Shown one piece after another: positions 39,964-47,939 of a stretch of 64,000 nt of DNA. Each line of letters starts with the position of its first letter. Position 1 is the first letter of the stretch. A program made the translations under genes and the position numbers. Under the pieces are notes generated by a model. It ran no database searches, had not been told where the DNA came from, and worked only from the letters and a program-made list of their open reading frames with translations. Source of the stretch: an uncultured Clostridia bacterium (GTDB lineage: Bacteria > Bacillota > Clostridia > Christensenellales > CAG-138); the NCBI GenBank assembly GCA_934633985.1, contig CAKTYU010000010.1, positions 1 to 64,000 on the forward strand, written 5' to 3'.

Positions 39964-41103
39964 CTACCCCTGTCCGAAGGCTTTTTCCGTGCCGTACATA
40001 CCGGAAAGCACCGCCCAGTTGGGCCGGTACAGGGTATTTATGTTCCAGTAGCTCACCCCGCCGAGGCCGTACTCGCCCACCAGCTTCAGCTTGGCCTCTA
40101 TGCTGCGCGGGTCCTCAAACCAGGCGATATGCTCCGTTCCGGCGCTGTCGTAATACCTGAAAAAGGGCGACTGTGCCGCATCGTCAAAGCGTATGTCGGC
40201 GTATTGACGGTATGCGGTCTGCGGTATCTCCGGCAGGGACAGCGGCTGCGCGGAGGTTCCCTTTTTGTATGGAAGCGTCCAGTTATAGCCGTAGCTCGCC
40301 ATACCCATCATTATCTTTTCCGGCGGCATTTCCATTATTGCATAGTCCAGCACCCGCCTCACCCTGTCCATGGGCGCGACCGCCATGGGCTCGCCGCCGG
40401 CGCGCCCCCACCCGTGGGTCATTATTATCACCCTGTCCGCGATATTCCCGACGGCCGCATAATCGTGTGCGGTGTACGGCAGCCCGGACTGCTCGTGGCT
40501 CATCTTGGGCGCGAGGGCGACGTAAATGCCGCGGCCCGCCCTGTGCAGCGCCTCCGCCATATCCATCAAAAGCTGCGTATAGAGCGTCCTGTCCTCCTCC
40601 CATATATATTCAAAATCCATGTTAAGCCCGAAGTAATTGCGGCTATCCAGATATTCCGCAACATTTTCTATAAGCCTCGCCTTCACACCCTCGTCCGCCG
40701 TCACCGCATGGGCTATCTCCCCGCAGAAGCCGCCGTTTTCCCGCCGGTTTGTCAGGGTGAGCACCGGCGCCACGCCGTTCACATAGCATTTGCGTATGAG
40801 CTCCGTATCCTCGAGCTCCGAAATGCTGCCGTCGGCGCGGGCCTTGGCGGAAAACACCGAAAGATACGTGAGATGCCCCAGCGCGCCCAGCAGCGCCGCA
40901 TCGGATATTTCGGGCAGGGCGTACCCGTTGACCGCAACGCTGCGCTCCCGTATGCCTTGGCCGGGTATCACGAGGGCGAGGCCGGAGGGCAGCTTATAGG
41001 GGTCGCTAAGCTGGTTCGCGGCAACCAGCGCGGAGATCGTCACGCCGTTTTTCCGGGCTATATCCAGCAGCGTATCCTCCGGCTTCACGGTATAGATATA
41101 CAT
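39964..41103 (-). CDS. LysM plus glycoside hydrolase family 18 protein (spore germination type)
   Basis: 379 residues from the ATG at 41103, with AAGGAGG upstream. An N-terminal LysM domain (MYIYTVKPEDTLLDIARKNG, residues 1-48) is joined to a GH18 barrel. The catalytic strand reads YFGLNMDFEYI, keeping the acid/base Glu but with Asn in place of the first Asp of DxxDxDxE. No signal peptide is present. This layout matches YaaH/SleL-type cortex-fragment lytic enzymes of spores, which act as N-acetylglucosaminidases. The lack of a secretion signal fits deposition in the spore coat. An ordinary chitinase role is less likely. Confidence 0.85.
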   Translation of the reverse strand: MYIYTVKPEDTLLDIARKNGVTISALVAANQLSDPYKLPSGLALVIPGQGIRERSVAVNGYALPEISDAALLGALGHLTYLSVFSAKARADGSISELEDTELIRKCYVNGVAPVLTLTNRRENGGFCGEIAHAVTADEGVKARLIENVAEYLDSRNYFGLNMDFEYIWEEDRTLYTQLLMDMAEALHRAGRGIYVALAPKMSHEQSGLPYTAHDYAAVGNIADRVIIMTHGWGRAGGEPMAVAPMDRVRRVLDYAIMEMPPEKIMMGMASYGYNWTLPYKKGTSAQPLSLPEIPQTAYRQYADIRFDDAAQSPFFRYYDSAGTEHIAWFEDPRSIEAKLKLVGEYGLGGVSYWNINTLYRPNWAVLSGMYGTEKAFGQG

Positions 41104-41173
41104 AATAAAAAAGCCTCCTTGCACAGGTCGTATTTGTATAAACCTATGCGGAAGGCCCTTAATTGATTACCTA

Positions 41174-41201
41174 TGTATCTATCTAATCGTTGTATCTATC
41201 T
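41174..41201. repeat. Two direct copies of an 11-mer
   Basis: TGTATCTATCT occurs at 41174-41184 and 41191-41201, 17 nt apart start to start. The second copy overlaps the stop of the orphan gene and both lie upstream of the LysM-GH18 start. Confidence 0.5.
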
Positions 41202-41564
41202 CACCGTAAGCCCAAAGCAGCAGTTGCCGCCTATAAAGGCGCCGCTTTCATCTACCATGCCGAAGGGCTCCAGCTCCGGCATCCTCGCCAGCCGGTTATT
41301 TTCGATAAAGGGCATTTCCTTGCATAGCAGCGCGCAGAAATCCTTGTTTGCAAGTATGCGCCGGTAAACATTACGCATGAAGCTAAGGCTGCCGCCCATT
41401 ATAACTATCACATACGCCTCCTCCACCCAGCCTCCGGAAAGGCTAAGGCCGGAGATACTGTAGCGCGTAAAGCCGGAAAGCAGCTTTTCCATGCAGCCCT
41501 TCGGGCCGATATCCATGTTTTCCTTGGGTATGCGCATACCCAGCGCAAAATGGTCTATGTACAT
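41196..41564 (-). CDS. Hypothetical protein
   Basis: 122-residue protein I do not recognise. It starts at ATG 41564 (GAGGA about 13 nt upstream; the frame is open some codons further left). No signal peptide or membrane helix is obvious; a central hydrophobic strand-like run (AYVIVIMGG) and a late GGNCC are visible. It stands alone, divergent from the fructokinase gene. A plausible promoter supports it being a real gene. Confidence 0.5.
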   Translation of the reverse strand: MYIDHFALGMRIPKENMDIGPKGCMEKLLSGFTRYSISGLSLSGGWVEEAYVIVIMGGSLSFMRNVYRRILANKDFCALLCKEMPFIENNRLARMPELEPFGMVDESGAFIGGNCCFGLTVR

Positions 41565-41600
41565 TCGGCGTTTATGTCCTCGCTGTAAATTCTTCCCTGT

Positions 41601-41629
41601 ATTATTGCACAATCCGCGCTTTTTATCAA
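41601..41629 (-). promoter_or_regulatory. Probable promoter of the orphan gene
   Basis: On the minus strand TTGATA (41624-41629) and AATAAT (41601-41606), spacer 17. Confidence 0.45.
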
Positions 41630-41655
41630 GCGGCGGACAAAACCGCGCAAAAATA

Positions 41656-41664
41656 TGGTATAAT
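41656..41664 (+). promoter_or_regulatory. Extended -10 promoter of the fructokinase gene
   Basis: TGGTATAAT (TATAAT at 41659-41664), no good -35. An AAACGTTT palindrome lies at 41697-41704, overlapping the ribosome binding region; it is a near match to the centre of a CcpA cre site, with several outer mismatches. Confidence 0.5.
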
Positions 41665-41707
41665 TATTTAACTCAAATCTATCGCTTTTGAAAGGAAACG
41701 TTTTGAT

Positions 41708-42661
41708 ATGACAGATATTACCGCTCTCGGCGAGCTTTTGGTGGACTTTACCCCGGCCGGCCTTTCCCCGGCGGGCTATCCCCTCTTTGAGCAAAACCCC
41801 GGCGGCGCGCCGCCAAACCTACTTGCGGCGGCGGCAAAGCAGGGGCTTTCCACCACATTCATAGGCAAGGTGGGGAACGACATAAACGGGCGCTTCCTAA
41901 AGGGCGCGATGGAGCGGGCGGGGATAAGCACCGCGGGCCTCGTCATGGATCCCGCCGCCGTTACCAGCCTCGCCTTCGTCGCGCTGGACGACAGCGGCGA
42001 GAGGGAGTTCTCCTTCGTGCGCGATCCCGGCGCGGACACGCTGCTCCGGCCCAACGAATTGGATCAGCAGCTCCTGCGCAATACGAAGGTGTTCCACGTA
42101 GGCTCGATCTCGCTTTCGGCGGAGCCCAGCCGCTCCTCCACATGGCAGGCGCTCATCACCGCAAAGTCCGCGGGTGCCGTGGTGAGCTACGACCCCAACT
42201 ACCGCGCCTCCCTCTGGGCGGACGACGCCGCCGCCTGCGATCAGATACGCTCCATACTGCCCATAGTCGATATAATAAAGCTCTCCGAGAATGAGCTGCC
42301 CTTCGCCGCGGGCATAGACGACGTGGATACCGCCATAAAGGTGCTGCGGCGGGAGGGCGTATCGCTCATAGCCATAACCCTCGGAGAGGAGGGAGCCGTG
42401 GTGGCTGCCGGAGACCAGCAGCGCCATGTGCCCGCCTTCCCGCGCCGCGCGGTGGACACCACCGGCGCTGGCGACGCCTTCTTCGGCGGCTTCCTCAGCG
42501 AATTTGTAAAGAGCGGCAAGAGCGTATACGACGTGACCATAGAGGATGCGGCGCGCTTCGCCCGCGTGGGCTGCGCCACGTCCAGCCTCTGCGTAGGCAG
42601 GCGCGGCGGCATGCCCTCAATGCCCTCCATGGAAGAGATTACAGCGCTTTTAAACGGATAA
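41708..42661 (+). CDS. PfkB-family fructokinase
   Basis: 317-residue ribokinase-family sugar kinase. PfkB signature 1 is seen as GGAPPNLLAAAAKQGLSTTFIGKVGND, and signature 2 with the catalytic Asp as DTTGAGDAFFGGFLSEF. The N-terminal GELLVDFTP segment is typical of bacterial fructokinases. GAAAGGAA precedes the ATG. It is 11 nt upstream of the ATC-hydrolase-like gene. Fructose is the likely substrate; other ketoses cannot be excluded. Confidence 0.88.
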   Translation: MTDITALGELLVDFTPAGLSPAGYPLFEQNPGGAPPNLLAAAAKQGLSTTFIGKVGNDINGRFLKGAMERAGISTAGLVMDPAAVTSLAFVALDDSGEREFSFVRDPGADTLLRPNELDQQLLRNTKVFHVGSISLSAEPSRSSTWQALITAKSAGAVVSYDPNYRASLWADDAAACDQIRSILPIVDIIKLSENELPFAAGIDDVDTAIKVLRREGVSLIAITLGEEGAVVAAGDQQRHVPAFPRRAVDTTGAGDAFFGGFLSEFVKSGKSVYDVTIEDAARFARVGCATSSLCVGRRGGMPSMPSMEEITALLNG

Positions 42662-42672
42662 GGAGGTCGTAT

Positions 42673-43350
42673 ATGCCGCTCACCATAGAACATCACGCCG
42701 TAATGTTCGCGCTGCTTGCAAAGCACGCCATAGAGATATCCGGCGAAAGGGGCAAGGAGGCCATACTTGCGGGAATGACCCGCTACGGCAACGAGAGGGG
42801 CCGGCGCATGGCGCTCAATGCCCTTGAGCGGGGCGATAGGCTCACCGTGCTCAACAGCCAGGCCTACGGCGAATGGAAGCCGGACTTCCCGGGCCAGATG
42901 GAATTTGGCGTAACCTGCGGTATGCCCGTGCTCCAGACCTACATATCGCGGTGCGCCTGGTGCGACGCATGGGCGAAGCACGGCCTTACGGAATACGGCA
43001 AATACTACTGCTGCAACATAGACAACGCCTGGTTTCAGGGCTTCAACCCGGAATTTGCCTGCACCCAGCTCAACCCGCCCATGAGCTGGGGCGGCGACTG
43101 CTGCCGGTTCAGTTGGGGCGAGGGGCTCACCCACAAGCAGATAAAGGCACTGGGCAAAAAGAAAAAGTCCCTCGGCAGCGCCTGCATAAAGGACTTTACA
43201 TTCCACACCGCCCATATACTGCATACGGTAGGGGACGTGCTCATGGATGAGCTCGGCAATGACGGCGCCATAGCGGTAAGCCTCGCCAAGTCTGACTATT
43301 CGGATATCTTCGGCAAGGACGCCCTTGACTGCCTTGACGGGATATTCTAA
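42673..43350 (+). CDS. L-2-amino-thiazoline-4-carboxylic acid hydrolase-like protein
   Basis: 225-residue protein resembling the ATC-hydrolase family (AtcB-like), known from bacteria that open the thiazoline ring of ATC on the way to cysteine. The best visible family features are a cysteine-rich middle (CAWCDAW, YYCCNIDNAWFQGFNP) and GGDCCRFSW. AAGGAGG lies upstream of the ATG. It follows fructokinase by 11 nt and is probably co-transcribed, though no metabolic link is evident. In anaerobes this family is often broader than the named activity, so the substrate is uncertain. Confidence 0.65.
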   Translation: MPLTIEHHAVMFALLAKHAIEISGERGKEAILAGMTRYGNERGRRMALNALERGDRLTVLNSQAYGEWKPDFPGQMEFGVTCGMPVLQTYISRCAWCDAWAKHGLTEYGKYYCCNIDNAWFQGFNPEFACTQLNPPMSWGGDCCRFSWGEGLTHKQIKALGKKKKSLGSACIKDFTFHTAHILHTVGDVLMDELGNDGAIAVSLAKSDYSDIFGKDALDCLDGIF

Positions 43351-43592
43351 AACAGCTCCCGCAATATCAGATCGGTCTGCCCTGGGTTGCTTCCCGGGGC
43401 TATTCTTTTCACCTTCCGGTGGCTTTTGTATTTGTAATGCACCATATCCCGCAGCACGGTGCTGTGGGTATAGCCGTGTATTATGCGTATGCGGTAGACA
43501 GAGGCGTTCGCCCTGCGCAGCGCCGCGTCTATGGCTATCTGCGCCTGTGTCTGGTTCATTCCGTGTACGTCCACCTCAACTATTCCCGTCAT
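43347..43592 (-). CDS. Stand-alone Smr-domain protein
   Basis: 81-residue Smr domain, the nuclease-like domain found at the C-terminus of MutS2. Typical features: an N-terminal VDVHGMNQTQAQIAID and RIIHGYTHSTVLRDMV, the IHGxG-type loop. Its stop overlaps that of the converging ATC-hydrolase-like gene by 4 nt. It lies 6 nt downstream of the amino acid ABC ATPase gene, so it is probably the tail of that operon. A weak ribosome binding site suggests translational coupling. Confidence 0.82.
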   Translation of the reverse strand: MTGIVEVDVHGMNQTQAQIAIDAALRRANASVYRIRIIHGYTHSTVLRDMVHYKYKSHRKVKRIAPGSNPGQTDLILRELF

Positions 43593-43598
43593 CTATCA

Positions 43599-44381
43599 TT
43601 ACCGCTCCTCAAAATTTGCAAAGAAGGCCCTGGTGCGCTCGCTCTTGGGGTTGTTGAAAACCTCCGCTGCCGTGCCCGTCTCCTCTATCGCGCCCTCTGA
43701 CATAAATAATACCTTATCCGCCACGTTCTTTGCAAACTCCATTTCGTGAGTTACGACTATCATGGTGCTGTCCGCGCCCTTCAGGCTCCTTATCACCTTA
43801 AGCACCTCGCCGGTAAGCTCCGGGTCCAGTGCCGACGTGGGCTCGTCAAAGCAGAGTATATCCGGGTTCATTGCCAATGCGCGGGCTATTGCCACCCGCT
43901 GCTGCTGGCCTCCGGAAAGCTGATGGGGGTAGGAATCCATCCTGCCGCTCAAGCCCACCCTCGCAAGGAGCGCCCGGGCTTTTTTGTCTATTTCCGCCTT
44001 GGCCTCCCTCATGCCGCCGCGGCTCGGGCTTTCCGCGAGCATGAGCTCCGGGGCGAGCCTTACGTTTTGCAGCGCTGTATACTGGGGGAAGAGGTTGAAG
44101 GACTGGAACACCAATCCAAAGTGCAGCCTTTTTTTGCGTATCTCGTCCTCGCTAAACGCGGCGGGGGCGTCGGAATCCAACAGCGTCTCGCCGTTTACGG
44201 TGATCCTTCCCTCATCCGGGCTTTCAAGGAAGTTCAGGCACCTTAAAAGCGTGGTCTTGCCGGAGCCGGAGGAGCCGATTATGGCAAGCACCTCGCCCTT
44301 TTCGAGGGAGAAGTCGAGACCCTTAAGCACCTCGGTATCCCCGAAGCTCTTCTTTATGTTTTTTACTTCCAGCATCGCCAT
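43599..44381 (-). CDS. Polar amino acid ABC importer, ATP-binding protein
   Basis: 260 residues with Walker A GSSGSGKTT, signature LSGGQQQR, Walker [15 protein letters not shown] and H-loop VTHEM. It contains an insertion near residue 75-110 (DAPAAFSEDEIRKKR and the MLAESPSRGGMREAKAEIDKKA region) that is seen in some glutamine/cystine-type ATPases. It lies 4 nt after the permease gene. Confidence 0.9.
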   Translation of the reverse strand: MAMLEVKNIKKSFGDTEVLKGLDFSLEKGEVLAIIGSSGSGKTTLLRCLNFLESPDEGRITVNGETLLDSDAPAAFSEDEIRKKRLHFGLVFQSFNLFPQYTALQNVRLAPELMLAESPSRGGMREAKAEIDKKARALLARVGLSGRMDSYPHQLSGGQQQRVAIARALAMNPDILCFDEPTSALDPELTGEVLKVIRSLKGADSTMIVVTHEMEFAKNVADKVLFMSEGAIEETGTAAEVFNNPKSERTRAFFANFEER

Positions 44382-44385
44382 AAGC

Positions 44386-45030
44386 TCACACCCTAAAATA
44401 GTCCAGCTTCTTTTCCACGCGGCCCAGTATGACCGTCAGCACCCCGCAGAACAGCAGATAAAACAGCCCCGAATAGAACAGCGGCCATATAAGGCCCTTA
44501 ACCGATATATACTCCTGCGCTATCATTATTATCTCCTTGCAGGCTATTACGCGGGCAAGGGAGGTATCCTTTACCAGCGTCATCATCTCGTTCCCGAGGG
44601 GCGGCACTATGCGCTTCACCACCTGAAGCAGTATTACGTTGAAGAACACCTGCTTTTTCGTCATGCCCAGCACCTGCCCCGCCTCGTACTGGCCCTTGGG
44701 TATGCTCTCTATGCCTCCCCGGTAAATTTCCGAGAAATACGCGGCGTAATTTATGGAAAAGGCTATTAGCACCGCACAAAGGCGGGAGACCGAATTGCCC
44801 TCCCAGAGCAGGCCGGGGCCGTAGTAAACTATCATTAGCTGGAGCATAAGGGGGGTCCCCCGCATGATCCACACGAAGCCGCGGGTGAGCCACGCTATGA
44901 GCCTGATCCTGCTCATGGAGCCGAAGGCTATGACTAAGCCCAGCGGCAGCGCCGCGAGCAGCGTCACTATGAATATTATGCAGGAGACGCCGAAGCCCTC
45001 AAGGAGCTTTTGTGTAACGGTAAGCAGCAT
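44386..45030 (-). CDS. Polar amino acid ABC importer, permease
   Basis: 214 residues, HisM/GlnP type with about five helices and the EAA loop IYRGGIESIPKGQYEAGQVLGMTKKQVF. AAAGGATC lies upstream. It is between binding protein and ATPase genes; unlike the lysine importer it has no long C-terminal tail. Confidence 0.9.
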   Translation of the reverse strand: MLLTVTQKLLEGFGVSCIIFIVTLLAALPLGLVIAFGSMSRIRLIAWLTRGFVWIMRGTPLMLQLMIVYYGPGLLWEGNSVSRLCAVLIAFSINYAAYFSEIYRGGIESIPKGQYEAGQVLGMTKKQVFFNVILLQVVKRIVPPLGNEMMTLVKDTSLARVIACKEIIMIAQEYISVKGLIWPLFYSGLFYLLFCGVLTVILGRVEKKLDYFRV

Positions 45031-45110
45031 ACTTTCAATGATCCTTTATCGTCTATATCGGGCAGGGAGCCTTTCCCTGCCCTTTGTCAAGCTGTTCTTA
45101 TTGCGCCTTA

Positions 45111-45911
45111 TCAGTCGCCCATCAGGGCGAGGCCGTACTTGTCTGCGATGGCCTTTAGCGAGCCGTCGGCAAGCATATCCTCCATGGCCTTGTTTACGCT
45201 TTCCACGAGGTTAGAGCCCTTGCGGAAGCCTATGCCGTATTCCTCATATGCAAGCTCGATGCCGTCTACTATCTGAAGGTCGGCATAATCCGTGCCCTCG
45301 CCCACCATGGCCTTCGCCATTACGTAATCCACTACCGCCGCGTCCGCAGTGCCGGCCTTGACCTCAAGAAGCGCGTCCGCCATCTTGGATACGCCCACGT
45401 AATTGCATTCCTTGAGTTCTTCACAATCTGCTACGGCGCTCTCGCCGGAGGAGCCGGCCTCGGCAACTATGTTCGCCTTGGCAAGGGAAGCGAGGTCGGT
45501 ATACTTGCCGGCGTTCTCGGCCTTTATGACCGCCACCTGCATGTTCTTGCAGTAGGGCTTGCTGAAGTCAACGCTCTCCTTAAGATCCTCGCGTATGGTA
45601 AAGCCGTTCCATATACAGTCAATATTCTTGGCCTTAAGCTCCACCTCCTTGGCCTCCCAGTCGATTACGGTGAACTCGGGCGCGACGCCCAGCTTTTCGC
45701 ATACCGCCTCGGCAAACTCCGTGTCAAAGCCTATGAGCTTGCCGCCGTCGTCGTAATAATTCATGGGGGCGTATACGGTTATGCCTATCGTGAGCGTCCC
45801 CTTGTCCTTTACATAGCTCAGGTCGTCATCTGCCGCTTCCTTCTTCGCACAGCCGGCAAAGAGGCAGGCGGCCATCAGCATTGCCATAACGAGCGCAGCG
45901 ATCTTCTTCAT
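45111..45911 (-). CDS. Polar amino acid ABC importer, substrate-binding lipoprotein
   Basis: 266-residue family 3 binding protein. The signal peptide ends in LFAGC (Cys21 lipidated). Family signature GFDTEFAEAVCEKLG. AAAGGAGAG precedes the ATG. No riboswitch lies upstream, so the substrate cannot be named; the family covers cystine, glutamine, histidine and others. Confidence 0.9.
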   Translation of the reverse strand: MKKIAALVMAMLMAACLFAGCAKKEAADDDLSYVKDKGTLTIGITVYAPMNYYDDGGKLIGFDTEFAEAVCEKLGVAPEFTVIDWEAKEVELKAKNIDCIWNGFTIREDLKESVDFSKPYCKNMQVAVIKAENAGKYTDLASLAKANIVAEAGSSGESAVADCEELKECNYVGVSKMADALLEVKAGTADAAVVDYVMAKAMVGEGTDYADLQIVDGIELAYEEYGIGFRKGSNLVESVNKAMEDMLADGSLKAIADKYGLALMGD

Positions 45912-45965
45912 GGTTTTTCTCTCCTTTGTATATCAAAAATATTTTTTGCGTCCTCTTGCTTTAGC

Positions 45966-45994
45966 ACTATATCACTTTAGCGCGATAAAGTAAA
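45966..45994 (-). promoter_or_regulatory. Promoter of the polar amino acid importer operon
   Basis: On the minus strand TTTACT (45989-45994) and TATAGT (45966-45971), spacer 17. The region from the -35 into the spacer carries an imperfect dyad ACTTTA-N6-TAAAGT, a possible operator. Confidence 0.6.
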
Positions 45995-46093
45995 GTATTA
46001 TTTTTTATTTCCCCCTTATTTTTTCCGCAGGCATGGAAAAAACGCCGCAAGTGATATATAATCACTGTGTTTAAGGCTATGGAGGGAGAAGCT

Positions 46094-46966
46094 ATGGAGC
46101 AGCGCAAAAAGAACAATCTGACCGACTTACTTATGATACACGGCGCGGTGATGCTGTTCGGCCTGGCGGGCGTGATAAGCAGGGGCATAACCGCGGGCTC
46201 CATGATGATAACCTTCGGGCGGGTGTTTTTCTCGTCCATTACCCTTTATATACTTTGCAGGGCCACAAGGACCTCCATAAAGCTCAAAAGCAGGGCCGAC
46301 CTTCTGTGGCTGGTGGTCACCGGGGCAGTGCTTGCGCTGCACTGGTTCAGCTTTATAGAGTCCGTTCGGGTGGCGAGCGTGGCCGTCGGCACCATAACCT
46401 TCTCCACCTTCCCCCTCTTCGTGACCTTTATAGAGCCCGTGATGTTTAAGGAAAGGCTGAGGCTTAAAAGCGTTGTGTGCGCCGTGATAATGCTCATAGG
46501 TGTGTTCGTGCTGGTGCCGCTGAACGACCTTTCCGGCTTCTCCGTGGCGGGGCTTGCGTGGGGCATGCTGTCGGCGCTGACCTACGCCCTGCTCTCCCTG
46601 ATGAACCGCCGATTTTCCGCCGTCTACCCCGGCAGCGTGGTGTGCTTTTACGAGCAGAGCGCGGCGGCCGTGGTGCTCCTCCCCTTTGTGGCCGCAATGC
46701 GCCCCGCTGTCACCGGCGCAGATATAGCGCTTATCGCCGTATTGGGCGTGTTCTGCACAGCCCTTGCGCACTCCCTCTTTGTGAGCAGCCTGCGCCGGGT
46801 AAGGGTACAGACTGCGGGCATAATCGCCGGCATGGAGTCGGTATACGGCATAATACTGGCGGCGCTGGTGCTTAAGATGCCGCCCACCGCAAGGGAGCTC
46901 ATAGGCGGCGCGATAGTGCTGGGCGTTTCGCTTTACACCACCGTTTCCGAAAACAAGGGCGCTTAG
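46094..46966 (+). CDS. EamA/DMT-family transporter
   Basis: 290 residues from the ATG at 46094, chosen for the GGAGGGAG upstream (a GTG at 46067 is open but precedes that site). About ten transmembrane helices in two EamA repeats. The family exports amino acids, metabolites or other small solutes; the substrate is unknown. Monocistronic, divergent from the amino acid importer. Confidence 0.88.
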   Translation: MEQRKKNNLTDLLMIHGAVMLFGLAGVISRGITAGSMMITFGRVFFSSITLYILCRATRTSIKLKSRADLLWLVVTGAVLALHWFSFIESVRVASVAVGTITFSTFPLFVTFIEPVMFKERLRLKSVVCAVIMLIGVFVLVPLNDLSGFSVAGLAWGMLSALTYALLSLMNRRFSAVYPGSVVCFYEQSAAAVVLLPFVAAMRPAVTGADIALIAVLGVFCTALAHSLFVSSLRRVRVQTAGIIAGMESVYGIILAALVLKMPPTARELIGGAIVLGVSLYTTVSENKGA

Positions 46967-47087
46967 CGTCGCAGGCTTTTGTCAAATCTTTAATTTTTTT
47001 TGAATACACTGACGAAACCCGTGCCAAAGCCCTGTATATGTGTTAGTATTTGGATATATACTGACGCGGAGGAAGGCGGTACCCTTT

Positions 47088-47891
47088 ATGCACAGCAGGA
47101 ATGTATTGCAAGCGGTGCTGGAAGGCATACTCATAGGCGCGGTAGGGCTTATACCCGGGGCGAGCGGCGGCATAATGGCCGTGGCTTTCGGGGTATATCA
47201 GGAGGCCTTAGACGCCATAATAAGCCTGTTTTCCGATTTTAAAAAGAGCTTCGGCTTCCTGTGGCCTTACGGCTTGGGCGTGGCCATAGGCATATTCGGC
47301 TGTGCCTTTGCGCTGGAATGGCTGTTGCAAAACTGGAATATGCCCTTTATGTATCTGCTCATAGGCATGGTGCTGGGCGGCGTCCCGTCCATCTTAAAAG
47401 GGGCCGGCAAGCCCTTTTCCGCAAAGTACGCCGTATGCGCGTTGCTGGGCGCGGTGCTTGTGGCGGCCATAGCCATACTGGACGACAGGCTCACCGGAAG
47501 CGACCCCTGGGAGTACAACTACCTTACGGCGGCCTTGGCTGGCGGCATAATATCCATAGGAATAGTTATCCCGGGTATAAGCACCTCCTTCATACTGATG
47601 TTCATGGGATTGTACGAGCCGCTGCTCTCCTCCCTAACGAGGCTGGAAATACCCTATCTTATCTGCGCGGGATGCAGCGCGCTCATAGTCGGCGCGCTGT
47701 TGGTGGTATTTGTACGCAATATGTTCCGCAGGCACCCCGCCGGCGCGAACTACTGCGTGCTGGGCTTTCTCATAGGCACCACGGCGCTTATCTTCCCCGG
47801 CTTCGCGCCGTTTTTCAGGGAGCTTTTATATCTCGCCCTCGCCGCGACAGGCTTCTTCCTTACCACCCTGCTGAACAGGCGGGCCGCATGA
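47088..47891 (+). CDS. DUF368 membrane protein (putative polyprenyl-phosphate transporter)
   Basis: 267 residues from the ATG at 47088 with GGAGGAAGG upstream (a GTG at 47040 is also in frame). About eight helices, with the paired family motifs GLIPGASGGIMAVAFG near the start and GIVIPGISTSFILMFMGLYEP in the middle, which look like two half-repeats. Recent work assigns DUF368 proteins as undecaprenyl-phosphate flippases that recycle the lipid carrier of cell-wall synthesis. The L,D-transpeptidase gene 48 nt downstream supports an envelope role. Similar ATACACTGACG and ATATACTGACG elements lie upstream, of unknown meaning. Confidence 0.85.
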   Translation: MHSRNVLQAVLEGILIGAVGLIPGASGGIMAVAFGVYQEALDAIISLFSDFKKSFGFLWPYGLGVAIGIFGCAFALEWLLQNWNMPFMYLLIGMVLGGVPSILKGAGKPFSAKYAVCALLGAVLVAAIAILDDRLTGSDPWEYNYLTAALAGGIISIGIVIPGISTSFILMFMGLYEPLLSSLTRLEIPYLICAGCSALIVGALLVVFVRNMFRRHPAGANYCVLGFLIGTTALIFPGFAPFFRELLYLALAATGFFLTTLLNRRAA

Positions 47892-47939
47892 CGCTCCCGC
47901 TCGATATAAATACTTTTATCGGAGGATGATTTTACTGCA

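Noticed and set aside
41694..41707. CcpA cre site before the fructokinase gene
   Set aside because: The centre AAACGTTT fits, but several outer consensus positions do not, and it overlaps the ribosome binding site.
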